DNA from: Corynebacterium riegelii
Lineage (GTDB): Bacteria > Actinomycetota > Actinomycetes > Mycobacteriales > Mycobacteriaceae
Length of the DNA: 64,000 bases
Assembly (NCBI RefSeq): GCF_016728505.1
Contig: NZ_CP068159.1
Coordinates: forward strand, 496,001 to 560,000
Reading direction: 5' to 3'
Shown: piece by piece, positions 47,519 to 56,879 of the stretch
How the letters are laid out: each line of letters starts with the position of its first letter
Numbering within the stretch: the stretch's first letter is position 1
Position numbers and translations under genes: made by a program
Notes under the pieces: model-generated
Databases searched by the model: none
What the model was told of the DNA's origin: nothing
What the model saw: the letters and a program-made list of their open reading frames with translations, nothing else

Positions 47519-47842
47519 ATGAAAGTTTGGCAAACAGCAACGGTCTCACTGCTTTTTGGAGTATTTCTCTACTTCGTAACTTTGGGAGAATTATGGTTTG
47601 CACTCATCCCTGTTCTTCTGCTGGTCTCGTTTATGATCGTGTCCAGGATTCCTTTCAAAGCATCGTCCAAGGCAGAAAGGGCTTCAATCCTCATGATTGC
47701 CGTTCCTTTTCTATTAATCTGGTTAGCGTATTTTAGTCCAGAAGACCTCTTTTACGCTGCGTTGCTAGGTATAGCTAGTGCAGTTCTTCTTTTTGTTCTT
47801 CTTTTTCTTCATGAGAAGAGGTCTATTCAAAACAGTGATTAA
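47519..47842 (+). CDS. Small membrane protein, candidate immunity factor
   Basis: A 107-residue protein with four hydrophobic segments (about 7-22, 25-42, 53-70 and 74-95) and a charged tail HEKRSIQNSD. GGAGGTAAGGA precedes ATG 47519. It lies 55 bp downstream of the halocin-like precursor, on the same strand and with the same low G+C, so the two are probably one transfer unit. Small membrane proteins of this shape often protect producers of bacteriocins; here that is a positional inference. No family is recognised. Confidence 0.6.
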   Translation: MKVWQTATVSLLFGVFLYFVTLGELWFALIPVLLLVSFMIVSRIPFKASSKAERASILMIAVPFLLIWLAYFSPEDLFYAALLGIASAVLLFVLLFLHEKRSIQNSD

Positions 47843-47886
47843 GCAAATGATTTGTGCTATCTCTAGCTTTTACTTGAGCTGTTTGA

Positions 47887-48141
47887 GCAGATGTACTGGT
47901 GCTTGATGACTTTCTAACAACGCCGATCGAAGCTGCAACAGCACACCAGCTGCTCAACATTCTTGCTGAGCGCGAACACCGGGGATCAACGATTGTGACT
48001 TCTCAGTTCACACTCGATGAGTGGTAAAAATCCATCCCCGATGCTGTCATCGCTGAGTCGATCCTCAACCGACTTGTCGTTGGCGCTGAGATCATCACGT
48101 TGGAAGGACCGAACATGCGCCTAGAGACCAACACCCAGTAG
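47887..48141 (+). pseudogene. istB (IS21 ATPase helper) 3' fragment
   Basis: The frame DVLVLDDFLTTPIEAATAHQ, then LLNILAEREHRGSTIVTSQF and SIPDAVIAESILNRLVVGAE, is the C-terminal half of IstB, including its Walker B LVLDDF and the STIVTSQ sensor. TAA at 48025-48027 interrupts it and the 5' half with Walker A is missing. It is the right-hand remnant of the split IS21 element. Confidence 0.75.
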
Positions 48142-48252
48142 CTGACCCTGGTCCACGCCCGAGTGTTACTCGAAACTCACCCGGGCGATACCGGTTACTC
48201 ACCACGGCGTTACTAAACCCGTGGTCCTAACAGCACTAAGGGAAAGCGGAAA

Positions 48253-48388
48253 GAATTCAGAGCGGCACCCCGAATCCTGAATTTGTTTCCCAAAATCGGA
48301 CAAAGAATTCAGTTTCCCCAGGTCGCTGAACACCCCTAATGGAAAGAATTCAGGATTTCTCCCAAGGTACTGAATTATTTCTGAATTC
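48253..48388. repeat. Cluster of GAATTCAG / CTGAATTC motifs
   Basis: GAATTCAG occurs at 48253-48260, 48305-48312 and 48346-48353. The reverse form CTGAATT(C) occurs at 48277-48283, 48370-48376 and 48381-48388. Most are preceded or followed by GGAAA or TTTCCC, giving several possible hairpins. The cluster fills the space between the IS21 right end and the trhO stop. Possible roles are termination or protein binding. Confidence 0.5.
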
Positions 48389-49283
48389 ATTCCCCGGACA
48401 CTGACGCCCCCACGCACTCCCCACACACCGGATTGCCCTCACGGCACGCCGCGCATGAGAGGTACTGGTGGCGGCACTCGGGCTCGTTGGCGCAGTTGTA
48501 GAAGTCATTGGTGGCTTCGCCGCAGTGCACGCAGTGGCCGAGCTGGACAAAATTCGGGTCGCCCGGCGCGCCGAACTCGGTGTGCATGCGCTTGTCAAAG
48601 ACGTACAGCGAGCCTTCCCAAAGGCCCTGGTTGCCGTACTTTTCGCCGTAGCGGACGATGCCGCCGTCGATTTGGTAGACCTCTTCAAACCCGCGGTTTT
48701 TCATCAGGGGCGTTAACACTTCGCAGCGGATGCCGCCGGTGCAGTAGGCGATGACGGGTTTGTCCTTCATCCAGTCATACTTGCCGCTTTCCAGCTCACG
48801 GATGAAGTCATGGGTGGTTTCCACATCGGGCACGACCGCGTTTTTGAACTTGCCAATCTCGGCTTCGCGGGCGTTGCGGCCGTCAAAGAACACCACGTCC
48901 GGGTTGTTCGCCACCAGCTCATTGACCTGCTCAGGGGTCAGGTGCGTGCCGCCGCCGATCACACCCTTGTCATCCACCTGCAGCTCATCGGGCGCGCCGA
49001 AGGCCACGATCTCCTCGCGAGCCTTCACGCTGAGTTTGGGAAAGTCCGCGGCGGAGCCTTCGGACCATTTGAACTCAATGCCGCGGAAGTATTCCTTGGT
49101 TTTGCGGGCGTAGGCCTTGCACGCGTCAATGTCGCCGCCGACGGTGCCGTTGATGCCGTGTTTGGAAATGAGGATCCTGCCGGTCAGCCCGAGGCCTTCG
49201 CACAGGTCACGCTGCCAGAGGCGTACCGCCTCAGGGTCTGCAATCGGCTGGAACTTGTAGTACAGCAGGATCTTTCCGGTCAT
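48387..49283 (-). CDS. trhO: tRNA uridine 5-hydroxylase, rhodanese family (TrhO/YceA)
   Basis: A 298-residue rhodanese-domain enzyme. TrhO proteins use O2 to hydroxylate the wobble uridine on the way to 5-methoxyuridine in tRNA. The N-terminal ferredoxin-like domain starts [20 protein letters not shown]. The rhodanese domain (about 115-215) has [13 protein letters not shown] and the active loop [12 protein letters not shown]. The C-terminus has cysteine pairs ([19 protein letters not shown]) that look zinc-binding. The family assignment is clear from domain order and length. Confidence 0.88.
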   Translation of the reverse strand: MTGKILLYYKFQPIADPEAVRLWQRDLCEGLGLTGRILISKHGINGTVGGDIDACKAYARKTKEYFRGIEFKWSEGSAADFPKLSVKAREEIVAFGAPDELQVDDKGVIGGGTHLTPEQVNELVANNPDVVFFDGRNAREAEIGKFKNAVVPDVETTHDFIRELESGKYDWMKDKPVIAYCTGGIRCEVLTPLMKNRGFEEVYQIDGGIVRYGEKYGNQGLWEGSLYVFDKRMHTEFGAPGDPNFVQLGHCVHCGEATNDFYNCANEPECRHQYLSCAACREGNPVCGECVGASVSGE

Positions 49284-49331
49284 GCCCGAAAGTCTAGGCC
49301 AGAGGTATAGGCCCGTACCTAACGCAGGTAC

Positions 49332-50825
49332 CTAACGCTTGTGGTAAAGCGCCTTCTTCCAGTACTGCGGCTCCGAGGTCACCAGCACCCCGAGGGAGCG
49401 GAAGATCCCTTCGTCGACGGAGCCGAGGATGGTGGTGGTGTGGGCGTCGCAACCCTGCAGGTACTTCAGGTGCTCCAACGCCACAGCCGCCTGCGGGTCG
49501 GTGGACGCGGACACAGACAGCGCGATCAGCACCTCATCGGTGTGCAGGCGCGGGTTGACGGAGCCCAAGTGGCGCGTCTTCAACGACTGGATCGGCTCGA
49601 TTGCCTCAGGCGCAAGCAGGTGGACGTCATCCGGAATCCCCGCCAAAGACTTCAGCGCGTTGAGCAGCACCGCAGCCGAGGGCCCCAGCAGGTCCGAGGT
49701 TTTGCCGGTGACAATCTCACCGCTCGGCAGCTCCAGCGCCGCACCCGGGCTGCCGGTCGCCTCAGCAATCTCAAGCGCCGGGCCCACCACCACACGATCC
49801 GCCGTGGTCACGTTCGCCTTGCGCATCACGTTGAGTACGCGGTCGGAGACGGTGGAGTCTTCATCGTTGCGTCGTTCAGCAACAAGCGCATGGTAGTAAC
49901 GCCGAATGATCTCCTGCTCAGAGGCGTGGCGGCACGCGGCGTCGTCACTCATGCACAGCCCAGCCATGTTCACGCCCATGTCAGTCGGGGACTTGTAGGG
50001 CTCCGTCCCCGTCGCCTCCTTCAGCAGGGTGCGCAACAGCGGGAAGACCTCAATGTCACGGTTGTAGCTGGTGGCCTGCTTGCCGTACGCGTCCAGGTGG
50101 TACTGGTCAATCACGTTGATGTCATCCAGGTCCGCCGTAGCCGCCTCATAGGCCAGGTTCACCGGGTGGGACAGCGGCAGGTTCCAGATCGGGAACGTCT
50201 CAAACTTGGCGTAACCAGCGTTAATGCCGCGCTTGTGCTCGTGGTACACCTGGCTCAAACACGTGGCCAGCTTGCCGGAGCCCGGACCCGGCGCGGTCAT
50301 CACAATCAGATCCCGCGACGTCTCCACGTACTCGTTGCGGCCAAAGCCTTGATCACTGACCACTACGGCGGTGTCGTTCGGATACCCGCTAATAGTGAAA
50401 TGGCGCGACACCTTCAACCCCAGGCGCTCCAGGCGCGAAATGAACGCCTCCACATGCTGGTTGTGGCCCTCCAGCTGCGTCACCACGACATTTTCGGCGA
50501 GGAAGCCGCGGTTCCGGAAAACGTCGATAAGCCGAAGCACCTCGTCCTCATAGGTGATGCCGAGGTCGGCGCGGACCTTTTGACGCACAACATCGCCCGC
50601 GTTGAAGCAGACGACAATCTCCACCTCATCTTTGATGCGGTCCAGCATGGCGATCTTGTTATCCGGGGTAAACCCAGGCAGCACGCGCGACGCATGATGG
50701 TCATCGAAGAGCTTGCCGCCCATCTCCAGGTAGAGCTTGCCGCCGATTTCTTCACGACGAGCACTAATGTGCTCCGACTGCAGCTGGATGTACTTCTCGC
50801 GGTCAAAACCCACTGTGTACGGCAT
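49332..50825 (-). CDS. DUF1846 family protein
   Basis: A 497-residue protein of the DUF1846 family, starting [20 protein letters not shown], with [20 protein letters not shown] and [20 protein letters not shown], which resembles a phosphate-binding loop. Members are widespread in Gram-positive bacteria and structurally known, but their biochemical role is not settled. ATG 50825 is chosen because the longer frame reads antisense into nnr. It is divergent from nnr with 37 bp between start codons. Confidence 0.88.
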   Translation of the reverse strand: MPYTVGFDREKYIQLQSEHISARREEIGGKLYLEMGGKLFDDHHASRVLPGFTPDNKIAMLDRIKDEVEIVVCFNAGDVVRQKVRADLGITYEDEVLRLIDVFRNRGFLAENVVVTQLEGHNQHVEAFISRLERLGLKVSRHFTISGYPNDTAVVVSDQGFGRNEYVETSRDLIVMTAPGPGSGKLATCLSQVYHEHKRGINAGYAKFETFPIWNLPLSHPVNLAYEAATADLDDINVIDQYHLDAYGKQATSYNRDIEVFPLLRTLLKEATGTEPYKSPTDMGVNMAGLCMSDDAACRHASEQEIIRRYYHALVAERRNDEDSTVSDRVLNVMRKANVTTADRVVVGPALEIAEATGSPGAALELPSGEIVTGKTSDLLGPSAAVLLNALKSLAGIPDDVHLLAPEAIEPIQSLKTRHLGSVNPRLHTDEVLIALSVSASTDPQAAVALEHLKYLQGCDAHTTTILGSVDEGIFRSLGVLVTSEPQYWKKALYHKR

Positions 50826-50862
50826 GCGCGCAATCCTACCGCGCCAACTACGCTTACACCGC

Positions 50863-52494
50863 ATGGAGCACTTCACCTGGACAGTTGCGCAAATCCTTGA
50901 GGCGGAGCGGCGGCTGCGCGCCCACACTGAGGACCCGGAGGCGATGATGCGGGCGGCAGCTGATGCGGTGGCGGAGGCGGCGTCGGTGATGCTCGCGCCG
51001 CGCGAGCCCGTGGTCATCCTCGCAGGTCCCGGCGGCAATGGCGGCGATGGGCTCTATGCCGGCGCGACGCTTGCCGCCGGCGGCCACCCGGTTGATGCGC
51101 TGCTCACCGCCGGTCGCGCGCACCAGCCGGCCCTCGATGCGTTTGTTGCCGCCGGCGGCCGGGTCATCTCTGCGCTGGACAGGCCGTGGGAGTACAGCCT
51201 GCTTATCGACGCAATAACCGGCCTCTCCGCCCGCCCCGGCCTCGACGAGTCCCTGCGCCCACTTGTGGAAGACGTCGCTGAACTACCCACGCTTGCCGTA
51301 GACCTGCCGTCCGGCGTGGAGGCGGACACCGGCTTGGCGGGTGAGCTGCACATCACCGCGGATGCCACCATTACCTTCGGCGGTTGGCGGCGCGCCCACG
51401 TCCTCCACCACGCCTGCGGCACCCAACTGCTTGCCGACATTCACCTTGGCCAGCACAGTCTTGCACTGGAGCTTGAGGCGATGTCCGACGACGGCGAGCT
51501 CGGCGACACCATGATGTTGTTCGCCTCCCGCGCCGTGTCAGGTGAGCCCTTGCCGGAAGCGTTCCCTGACGAGTTCGCTGTGTTGGAACCCTTCGACGTC
51601 GCCCCCATCACGCCCGGCCCGTCTTCGGACAAGTACACCGGCGGCGTTGTCGGCATTGTCGCAGGCAGCGCGGAGTTCCCGGGCGCGGCGGTGTTGAGTT
51701 GCCTCGGCGCCGTCAACGCCACCCCAGGCATGGTCCGCTACGTGGGCACGCAAGCGGCCGAGGTCGTGCGCGCGATGCCGGAGGTCGTCGCCGTCGAGCG
51801 CCTCGAAGACTGCGGCCGCGTCCAGGCCTGGGTCTTCGGCCCCGGCAGCACCTCCGAAGCCGACCTGCGCTGGCTGCTCGCCCGCCCGGAGCCTTTGCTT
51901 ATCGACGCCACCGGCACCACCCTCCTCGCCTCCTCCCCCACCCTGCGCGATCTCCTTGTTTCACGCTCCGCCCCGACGGTGCTCACGCCGCATGATGGCG
52001 AGTTCGCCCGCCTCCACGACGCGGTCTTCGCCGGCGCGGCCGGTGCTTCGGCCGGCCCTGGCACTGCCGCTAGTGCCGCCGGCGCGGGTGCCTCGCGCCT
52101 TGAGGAAACCCTCGCGCTGGCGAAAGCGCTGCGCTGCACGGTCGTGCGCAAAGGCCGCGTCACGATCATCGCGGACCACACCGCCGCCGGCCCCTCCACC
52201 GGCCCTGCGACTGGCACCACAGGCTGGGACTACGCGTACGCGGTTGACGCCGGCCACTCCTGGGCGGCCACGCCTGGCTCCGGCGACGTGCTCAGCGGCC
52301 TGATGGGCGCGCGCCTTGCGCTCGCCGCAGCCGAGGCCCCGCTCGACATTCCCGCCGACGAGGTCGCCGCACAGTCCGTGGTTGTCCACGCGGTTGCCGC
52401 AAGTCTTGCCGCTCGCACGCCATATGGGAACGCGACGGCCCCGGCGAGCCGCATCGCAACGTTCGTGCGCGACGCCACCGCCTGCCTCACCTAG
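50863..52494 (+). CDS. nnr: Bifunctional NAD(P)H-hydrate epimerase / dehydratase
   Basis: A 543-residue metabolite-repair enzyme. The N-terminal YjeF_N domain (about 1-210) epimerises damaged NAD(P)H hydrates and has [14 protein letters not shown] and [10 protein letters not shown]. The C-terminal ribokinase-like domain (about 245-543) performs ADP- or ATP-dependent dehydration and has [10 protein letters not shown] and the catalytic GSGDVLSG. An Ala/Gly linker (about 395-410, [15 protein letters not shown]) is an insertion within the second domain. Two copies of the GTCGATAAGC word lie in this gene, both encoding LID-A/D-type tetrapeptides. Confidence 0.93.
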   Translation: MEHFTWTVAQILEAERRLRAHTEDPEAMMRAAADAVAEAASVMLAPREPVVILAGPGGNGGDGLYAGATLAAGGHPVDALLTAGRAHQPALDAFVAAGGRVISALDRPWEYSLLIDAITGLSARPGLDESLRPLVEDVAELPTLAVDLPSGVEADTGLAGELHITADATITFGGWRRAHVLHHACGTQLLADIHLGQHSLALELEAMSDDGELGDTMMLFASRAVSGEPLPEAFPDEFAVLEPFDVAPITPGPSSDKYTGGVVGIVAGSAEFPGAAVLSCLGAVNATPGMVRYVGTQAAEVVRAMPEVVAVERLEDCGRVQAWVFGPGSTSEADLRWLLARPEPLLIDATGTTLLASSPTLRDLLVSRSAPTVLTPHDGEFARLHDAVFAGAAGASAGPGTAASAAGAGASRLEETLALAKALRCTVVRKGRVTIIADHTAAGPSTGPATGTTGWDYAYAVDAGHSWAATPGSGDVLSGLMGARLALAAAEAPLDIPADEVAAQSVVVHAVAASLAARTPYGNATAPASRIATFVRDATACLT

Positions 52495-52551
52495 CCCAAC
52501 ACCCAGCCCGACACACCCTGCCCGACACACCCAGCCCGACCGCCGTTCTGG

Positions 52552-52684
52552 GGATAGGTGCTTTCGCCAAGGCTCGCACTTTTTGTGAGTAGATGCTCGG
52601 TCAGAGGGTCGGGTTTTAGAAACTTAAGGCTGTGACCGAGCATCTATTCACTTTTTTGCAGAGGCTCGGCGGAAGCACCTATCC
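52552..52684. repeat. Long imperfect inverted repeat (52-bp arms)
   Basis: The left arm 52552-52603 begins GGATAGGTGCTTTCGCCAAG and ends AGATGCTCGGTCA. The right arm 52633-52684 read in reverse begins GGATAGGTGCTTCCGCCGAG and ends AGATGCTCGGTCA. About four of five bases agree, and the outer 12 and inner 13 are perfect. The loop is about 29 bases. The structure lies between nnr and etfB, in a gap of 322 bp without genes, and would fold into a very long RNA or DNA hairpin. Confidence 0.8.
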
Positions 52685-52816
52685 GCACCCTGCCCAGCGC
52701 ACCAGCGCCACTCCTACCCGCACTGACTTCCTGCAGGTGGCGGTGAAGCACTACGGTTAGGGGAGCATAAGCTAGAGCAACACCTAACAACACCGAAGCC
52801 AGGAGTAACAGAAGCG

Positions 52817-53587
52817 ATGCGCATCGCAGTGCTATTTAAAGAGGTGCCGGACACGTACGGCGAACGCGAACTGAATTTAGAGACGGGTTTGGCTGTTCGC
52901 ACTGGTGACAACGTTGCGGACGAGGCGGTGGAGCGCGCCGTGGAGGCCGCGCTGACTATCGCTGAGGCCACCGGTGGTGAGGTGGAGTTGTTGTCGGTGG
53001 CGCCGGCGTCGGCAGACGCGAGCATTAGGAAAGGCATCGCGATGGGCGCCGAAAACGCCCACATTGTTAGCGACGACTCCCTGATCGGCGCGGACTTTAC
53101 GCTGACGGCGGAGGTGTTGGCGGCGTTGGTGCGTCGTGAAGAATATGACCTTGTGGTAGCCGGAAACGTGTCCAGTGACGGTGCGGGCGGCGTGATCCCG
53201 ACCATGGTGGCGGAGCTGCTGGATTGGCCGGCGCTGACCAACCTGACAAAGGTGGAGGTCGCCGGCTCCACGGTCACCGCGACGCGCGCGAGCGACGGCG
53301 CCACGATGGAACTTTCCGCCGAGCTGCCCGCCGTGATTTCGGTGACGGACGCGTTTCCGGACGCGCGCTTCCCCAACTTCAAGGGCCTGATGGCCGCGAA
53401 GAAAAAGGAACTGGACACGCTGACGTTGGCGGATCTGGGGATTGACGCGAATGATTTCGCCCCGGCGCGCGCGATTGTTGTTGAGGCGAGCCAGCGTCCG
53501 CCGCGTGAGGCGGGCACGCTGATTCATGACGACGGCACCGCCGCCACCCAAATCGCCGACTTCCTGGCCGAGAAGAAGTTCATCTAA
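52817..53587 (+). CDS. etfB: Electron transfer flavoprotein, beta subunit
   Basis: A 256-residue AMP-binding subunit of the soluble heterodimer that carries electrons from acyl-CoA and related dehydrogenases. The N-terminus MRIAVLFKEVPDTYGERELN, the stretch DLVVAGNVSSDGAGGVIPTM and the recognition region FPNFKGLMAAKKKELDTL are family features. AGGAG lies about ten bases before ATG 52817. The gene is followed 12 bp later by etfA in the same operon. Confidence 0.95.
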   Translation: MRIAVLFKEVPDTYGERELNLETGLAVRTGDNVADEAVERAVEAALTIAEATGGEVELLSVAPASADASIRKGIAMGAENAHIVSDDSLIGADFTLTAEVLAALVRREEYDLVVAGNVSSDGAGGVIPTMVAELLDWPALTNLTKVEVAGSTVTATRASDGATMELSAELPAVISVTDAFPDARFPNFKGLMAAKKKELDTLTLADLGIDANDFAPARAIVVEASQRPPREAGTLIHDDGTAATQIADFLAEKKFI

Positions 53588-53599
53588 AGGAGACGCACC

Positions 53600-54550
53600 A
53601 TGACAGACGCTATGACACAGCCAGTTCTTGTTGTTATTGACTCCCTTGAGACAGCTGCGGAGCTTCTTGGCGCGGCAAGTGGGATCGGCACGCCGGTCGC
53701 GCTGACCGCCAGTGAGGAGATCGCCGGCCAGCTGGGGGAGCTTGGCGCGGCGAAGGTGCTGGTCGCGAGCCTGCCGGAGGACGTGTTGAGCATCCCGCTT
53801 GCCGACGCCACCGTAGCCGCCATCACCGCCACCAACCCAGCAGCGATCCTCTTTGCCAACAACGTGGAGGGCCGCGACGCCGCCGCGCGCGTGGCAGTGC
53901 GTGAGAAGCGCGCCCTGCTTTCAGACGTCACGTCTATCCGCCGCGACGACCAAGGCGTGATCACCGACCACTCCGTCTTCGGCGGCAACTACCTCACCGT
54001 TGGCGCGGCGACGCATAGTGCGCCGGTGGTGACGGTGCGTCAGGGGGGCGTCGAAAAGCAAGCAAAGCCCCAGGCAGCCGAGGTGGAGACGCTGGAGGTT
54101 GAGCTGACCGGCAGGCGTGCGGCGACGGTGGTGTCGCGCACCGCGGTGACCGACGAGTCGGCGCGACCGCCGCTGCGCACCGCGGACCGCGTGGTCACCG
54201 GTGGTGCGGCGACGGGTTCGGCCGAGCAGTTCGAGGAGCTCGTCGGCGGGCTGGCGGATGCGCTGGGTGCCGCGGTTGGTGCGACGCGTGTGGCCGTGGA
54301 CAACGGGTACATCTCCAACGATCACCAGGTTGGCCAGACCGGTGTGCTGGTGTCGCCGCAGCTTTACATCGCGCTTGGCGTTTCCGGCGCGATCCAGCAC
54401 CTGGTGGGCATGCAGACCGCGGACACGATTGTGGCTGTGAATACGGATGCGGATTCGCCGATTTTTGAGGTCGCGGATTTCGGCGTCGTCGGCGACATCT
54501 TTGAGGTTGTGCCGCAGCTCATCGCCGCAATCAACGAACGTAAGGCGTAG
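53600..54550 (+). CDS. etfA: Electron transfer flavoprotein, alpha subunit
   Basis: A 316-residue FAD-binding subunit. The C-terminal FAD domain has AVDNGYISNDHQVGQTG, LYIALGVSGAIQHLVGMQ, IVAVNTDADSPIFEVADFG and VVGDIFEVVPQLIAAI, all typical. AAGGAG precedes ATG 53600 (53587-53592). The partner is the upstream etfB. A membrane cytochrome-b-like gene follows two bases after its stop and may be the electron acceptor or partner in this organism, which is inference. Confidence 0.95.
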   Translation: MTDAMTQPVLVVIDSLETAAELLGAASGIGTPVALTASEEIAGQLGELGAAKVLVASLPEDVLSIPLADATVAAITATNPAAILFANNVEGRDAAARVAVREKRALLSDVTSIRRDDQGVITDHSVFGGNYLTVGAATHSAPVVTVRQGGVEKQAKPQAAEVETLEVELTGRRAATVVSRTAVTDESARPPLRTADRVVTGGAATGSAEQFEELVGGLADALGAAVGATRVAVDNGYISNDHQVGQTGVLVSPQLYIALGVSGAIQHLVGMQTADTIVAVNTDADSPIFEVADFGVVGDIFEVVPQLIAAINERKA

Positions 54551-54552
54551 CC

Positions 54553-56109
54553 GTGAGCATTTCTTTACGACGCGGCCTGCCCCGTGTTGCGGGCGGCGAA
54601 CCCTGGCCACCCGCCGACGCCGTCGGGCCGGCGCTCCCCGAGCCTGCCGTCGAGCCTGCGGTTGCTGGCGCTTCGGTTGCTGGCGCTTCGGTTGCTGGCG
54701 CTTCGGTTGCTGGCGCTTCGGTTGCTGGTGTTGGTGACGTTGGTGCTGCTGGCGTTTCAGCTGGCGTGGCCACGATGAACGTTGCCTTGCGCCGCGGACT
54801 CCCGCGTGTCGCCGGTGGTCCCGCGTGGCCAGAGGCTGATTCCGCCCAGGTCCCCGTGCGCACGTACCGCGAAAACGCTCTTGCGCCCGCTGCCGCGCTG
54901 GCCGAAACTGCCGCGGAACCGGCTGTCGCGACTGAGGCCGTGGCGCTGCGCCGCGGGCTTCCGCGCGTTGCCGGTGGTCCCGCGTGGCCGGATGTCGACA
55001 CCGCCCAGGTCCCAGTCCGCGAATACGCCGCAACACCAGTCGCGGAACCGGCACTGGAAGCCGCTGCGGAACCGGTTGCAAAGCCCGCTGCGGAACCGGC
55101 TGCAGAGCCAGTTGCGGAGACGCAGCCAGCGCCAGCTGCAGCAACCCCGGCAGCCGCAGCTGCACCAGCCGCCGCTCCCAAGTCGGCAGCCGCAGCTGCA
55201 CCAGCTGCGCCCAAGAAGCTTGGGTGGCTGTGGTGGCTGGTTGGCGCTGTTGTGCTTGGCGTGGTGGCCGTTGTCGTTGCTCGAATGGTGTTGGGTACGG
55301 GGTGGGGGCAGGGGTTCGTCGATAAGCATCCTGGCACTCAGCCGCTTCCAGACGACGCACCCGTCGGCTTCCCGGCCTGGCTGAGCTGGGCGCACTTCTT
55401 CAACATGTTCCTGATGGTGCTGATCGTGCGCACCGGGCTGCAGGTGCGCAACGAACGCAAACCCGAAGGATACTGGGCGCCGAGGTGGGCGCCGAGCAAG
55501 AAAATCAGCCTCACGCTGTGGCTACACCAAGCGCTCGACGTGCTGTGGGTGATCAACGGGCTGGTGTTCTACATCCTGCTGTTCGCCACCGGGCATTGGG
55601 TGCGGATTGTGCCCACAAGCTGGGACGTGTTCCCGAACGCGGTGTCCGCCGGGCTGCAATACCTGTCGCTGGACTGGCCGCTGGAAAACGGCTGGGTCCA
55701 CTACAACGCGCTGCAGGAGCTGGCGTACTTTGCCACCGTGTTCATCGCGTCGCCGTTGGCCATCCTGTCGGGCCTGCGTATGAGCAGCTTCTGGTCCGAA
55801 AAGTGGACGCGTGCGGGCAAGGTTTTGACGGCGCCGCTGGCGCGCAAGATCCACTTCCCCGTGATGATTTACTTCCTGGTGTTCATCGTGGTGCATGTGG
55901 GCCTGGTGCTGGCCACCGGGTTCCGACGCAACATGGCCGGCATGTTCGCCGGCCGCGGCAGCGTCGACCCCTCCGCCTACGCCACCGACTGGACCGGCGT
56001 GTGGGTGTTCCTCGGCGCAGTCGTTGTGATTGCCCTGGCGTGGTTCCTGGCAAAGCCGCGGTTTGTGGCGCCCGTCGCGGGGGCGACCGGCAAGGTCAGC
56101 AGCCGCTAG
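54553..56109 (+). CDS. Cytochrome-b561-like membrane protein with RRGLPRVAGG repeats
   Basis: A 518-residue protein. The N-terminal 220 residues are Ala/Pro/Glu-rich and contain three near-identical peptides LRRGLPRVAGG followed by x-x-W-P (about 5-18, 79-92, 134-147) and four tandem VAGAS units. A first helix (about 224-246) is followed by a four-helix, histidine-bearing membrane domain (TLWLHQALDVLWVINGLVFY, HYNALQELAYFATVFI, RKIHFPVMIYFLVFIVVHVG) resembling b-type cytochromes. It is directly behind etfA, suggesting electron delivery between ETF and the membrane. GTG 54553 is the start. The stop overlaps the convergent gene by 4 bp. Confidence 0.72.
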   Translation: MSISLRRGLPRVAGGEPWPPADAVGPALPEPAVEPAVAGASVAGASVAGASVAGASVAGVGDVGAAGVSAGVATMNVALRRGLPRVAGGPAWPEADSAQVPVRTYRENALAPAAALAETAAEPAVATEAVALRRGLPRVAGGPAWPDVDTAQVPVREYAATPVAEPALEAAAEPVAKPAAEPAAEPVAETQPAPAAATPAAAAAPAAAPKSAAAAAPAAPKKLGWLWWLVGAVVLGVVAVVVARMVLGTGWGQGFVDKHPGTQPLPDDAPVGFPAWLSWAHFFNMFLMVLIVRTGLQVRNERKPEGYWAPRWAPSKKISLTLWLHQALDVLWVINGLVFYILLFATGHWVRIVPTSWDVFPNAVSAGLQYLSLDWPLENGWVHYNALQELAYFATVFIASPLAILSGLRMSSFWSEKWTRAGKVLTAPLARKIHFPVMIYFLVFIVVHVGLVLATGFRRNMAGMFAGRGSVDPSAYATDWTGVWVFLGAVVVIALAWFLAKPRFVAPVAGATGKVSSR

Positions 56110-56873
56110 CTTTTGCGGCTTTGGCGGCTTTTGCGGTTGGCCAGCCAGGTCATCCCCGCCCACACCAACGGGATGCCCGGCGCGACCACCAGCAGATAAT
56201 ACGGCCACGGGCCGAACAGGTTCAGCAGGCTCCAGCCGCGCGGGTGGCGCGCCACAAACATGTAGTTGCCGCCCGTGATCTTGTTCATCACCTGCGCAAA
56301 CCCCGCCCACGCGAACGTGATGGCGGTAACGATGCGCCAGTCTTTCCAGGACGGCCGGTAGCCAAACGCGAACGTTAATACGGTTGGCACCACCAGCGCC
56401 GCCGTGTGGAAAAACCAGTACGCAAACTCCTGCAGCCCCGGGTAGCGCTGCACGTATGCCATGTCCGGCGTGAGCAGCGCCATTGGATTGAGCAGGAATC
56501 CCCAGTAGAAGGAGAGGGCTTGGGGCAGGGGGGCGTCGGTAAGCAGAGCGATCGGTGTGACCACCCGCAGGGCGTCAGTGACATGGAACGGCGCCGTCTC
56601 ATCCCACACAATGCGATCCGGGTGCAAAACCCACAGGTAGTACGCGGTAACGCAGATACCCAGGACCGCCCCGGCGACCTTGCGCGCCGCCTTGCGCTTG
56701 TTGCGCGGCAGCCTCCGCGCCGCCACAACCAGCACCCCACACAACACAATCACAAACACGAGCACGCCTGCGTGACGACGATCAAACTGCCCAATATTCC
56801 CATACGTCTCCCCATTCCGGGACGTCCAATCCGGCGGCGTATACGGAATGGTCGGCGGCAGCAGGGGCGGCAT
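56106..56873 (-). CDS. TIGR02206-family (YwaF-like) membrane protein
   Basis: A 255-residue protein with about seven hydrophobic helices, including FYWGFLLNPMALLTPDMAYV and MNKITGGNYMFVARHPRGWS, characteristic of the TIGR02206/YwaF family of unknown function. The start is placed at ATG 56873, where family-like sequence begins (PTIPYTPPDWTSRNGETYGN). The frame remains open to 57245 with Ala/His and His/Thr repeats encoded by microsatellite-like DNA; a longer protein cannot be excluded. It converges with the cytochrome-b-like gene and overlaps it by 4 bp. Confidence 0.78.
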   Translation of the reverse strand: MPPLLPPTIPYTPPDWTSRNGETYGNIGQFDRRHAGVLVFVIVLCGVLVVAARRLPRNKRKAARKVAGAVLGICVTAYYLWVLHPDRIVWDETAPFHVTDALRVVTPIALLTDAPLPQALSFYWGFLLNPMALLTPDMAYVQRYPGLQEFAYWFFHTAALVVPTVLTFAFGYRPSWKDWRIVTAITFAWAGFAQVMNKITGGNYMFVARHPRGWSLLNLFGPWPYYLLVVAPGIPLVWAGMTWLANRKSRQSRKS

Positions 56874-56879
56874 CGCGCG

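Larger units (their letters stand above)
43703..48232 (+). mobile_element. Decayed IS21-family element split by foreign cargo
   Basis: The left end (43701-43770) has three AGTAAC words, with CTAGTAACACCGTGGCGA and GGTGAGTATCGAGTAACACT. The right end (48152-48234) read in reverse has TTAGTAACGCCGTGGTGA and GGTGAGTTTCGAGTAACACT, with the same 33-base offset between the two blocks. The 5' istA remnant lies just inside the left end and the 3' istB remnant just inside the right end, both on the plus strand. Between them, in place of the rest of istA-istB, are a plasmid rep remnant, an IS3 copy and a bacteriocin-like locus. The element cannot transpose by itself. Confidence 0.72.

Noticed and set aside
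53921-55360. 479-codon minus-strand frame opposite etfA and the cytochrome-b-like gene
   Set aside because: Its translation is Arg/Gln-rich low-complexity sequence mirroring the repeats of the real plus-strand genes.
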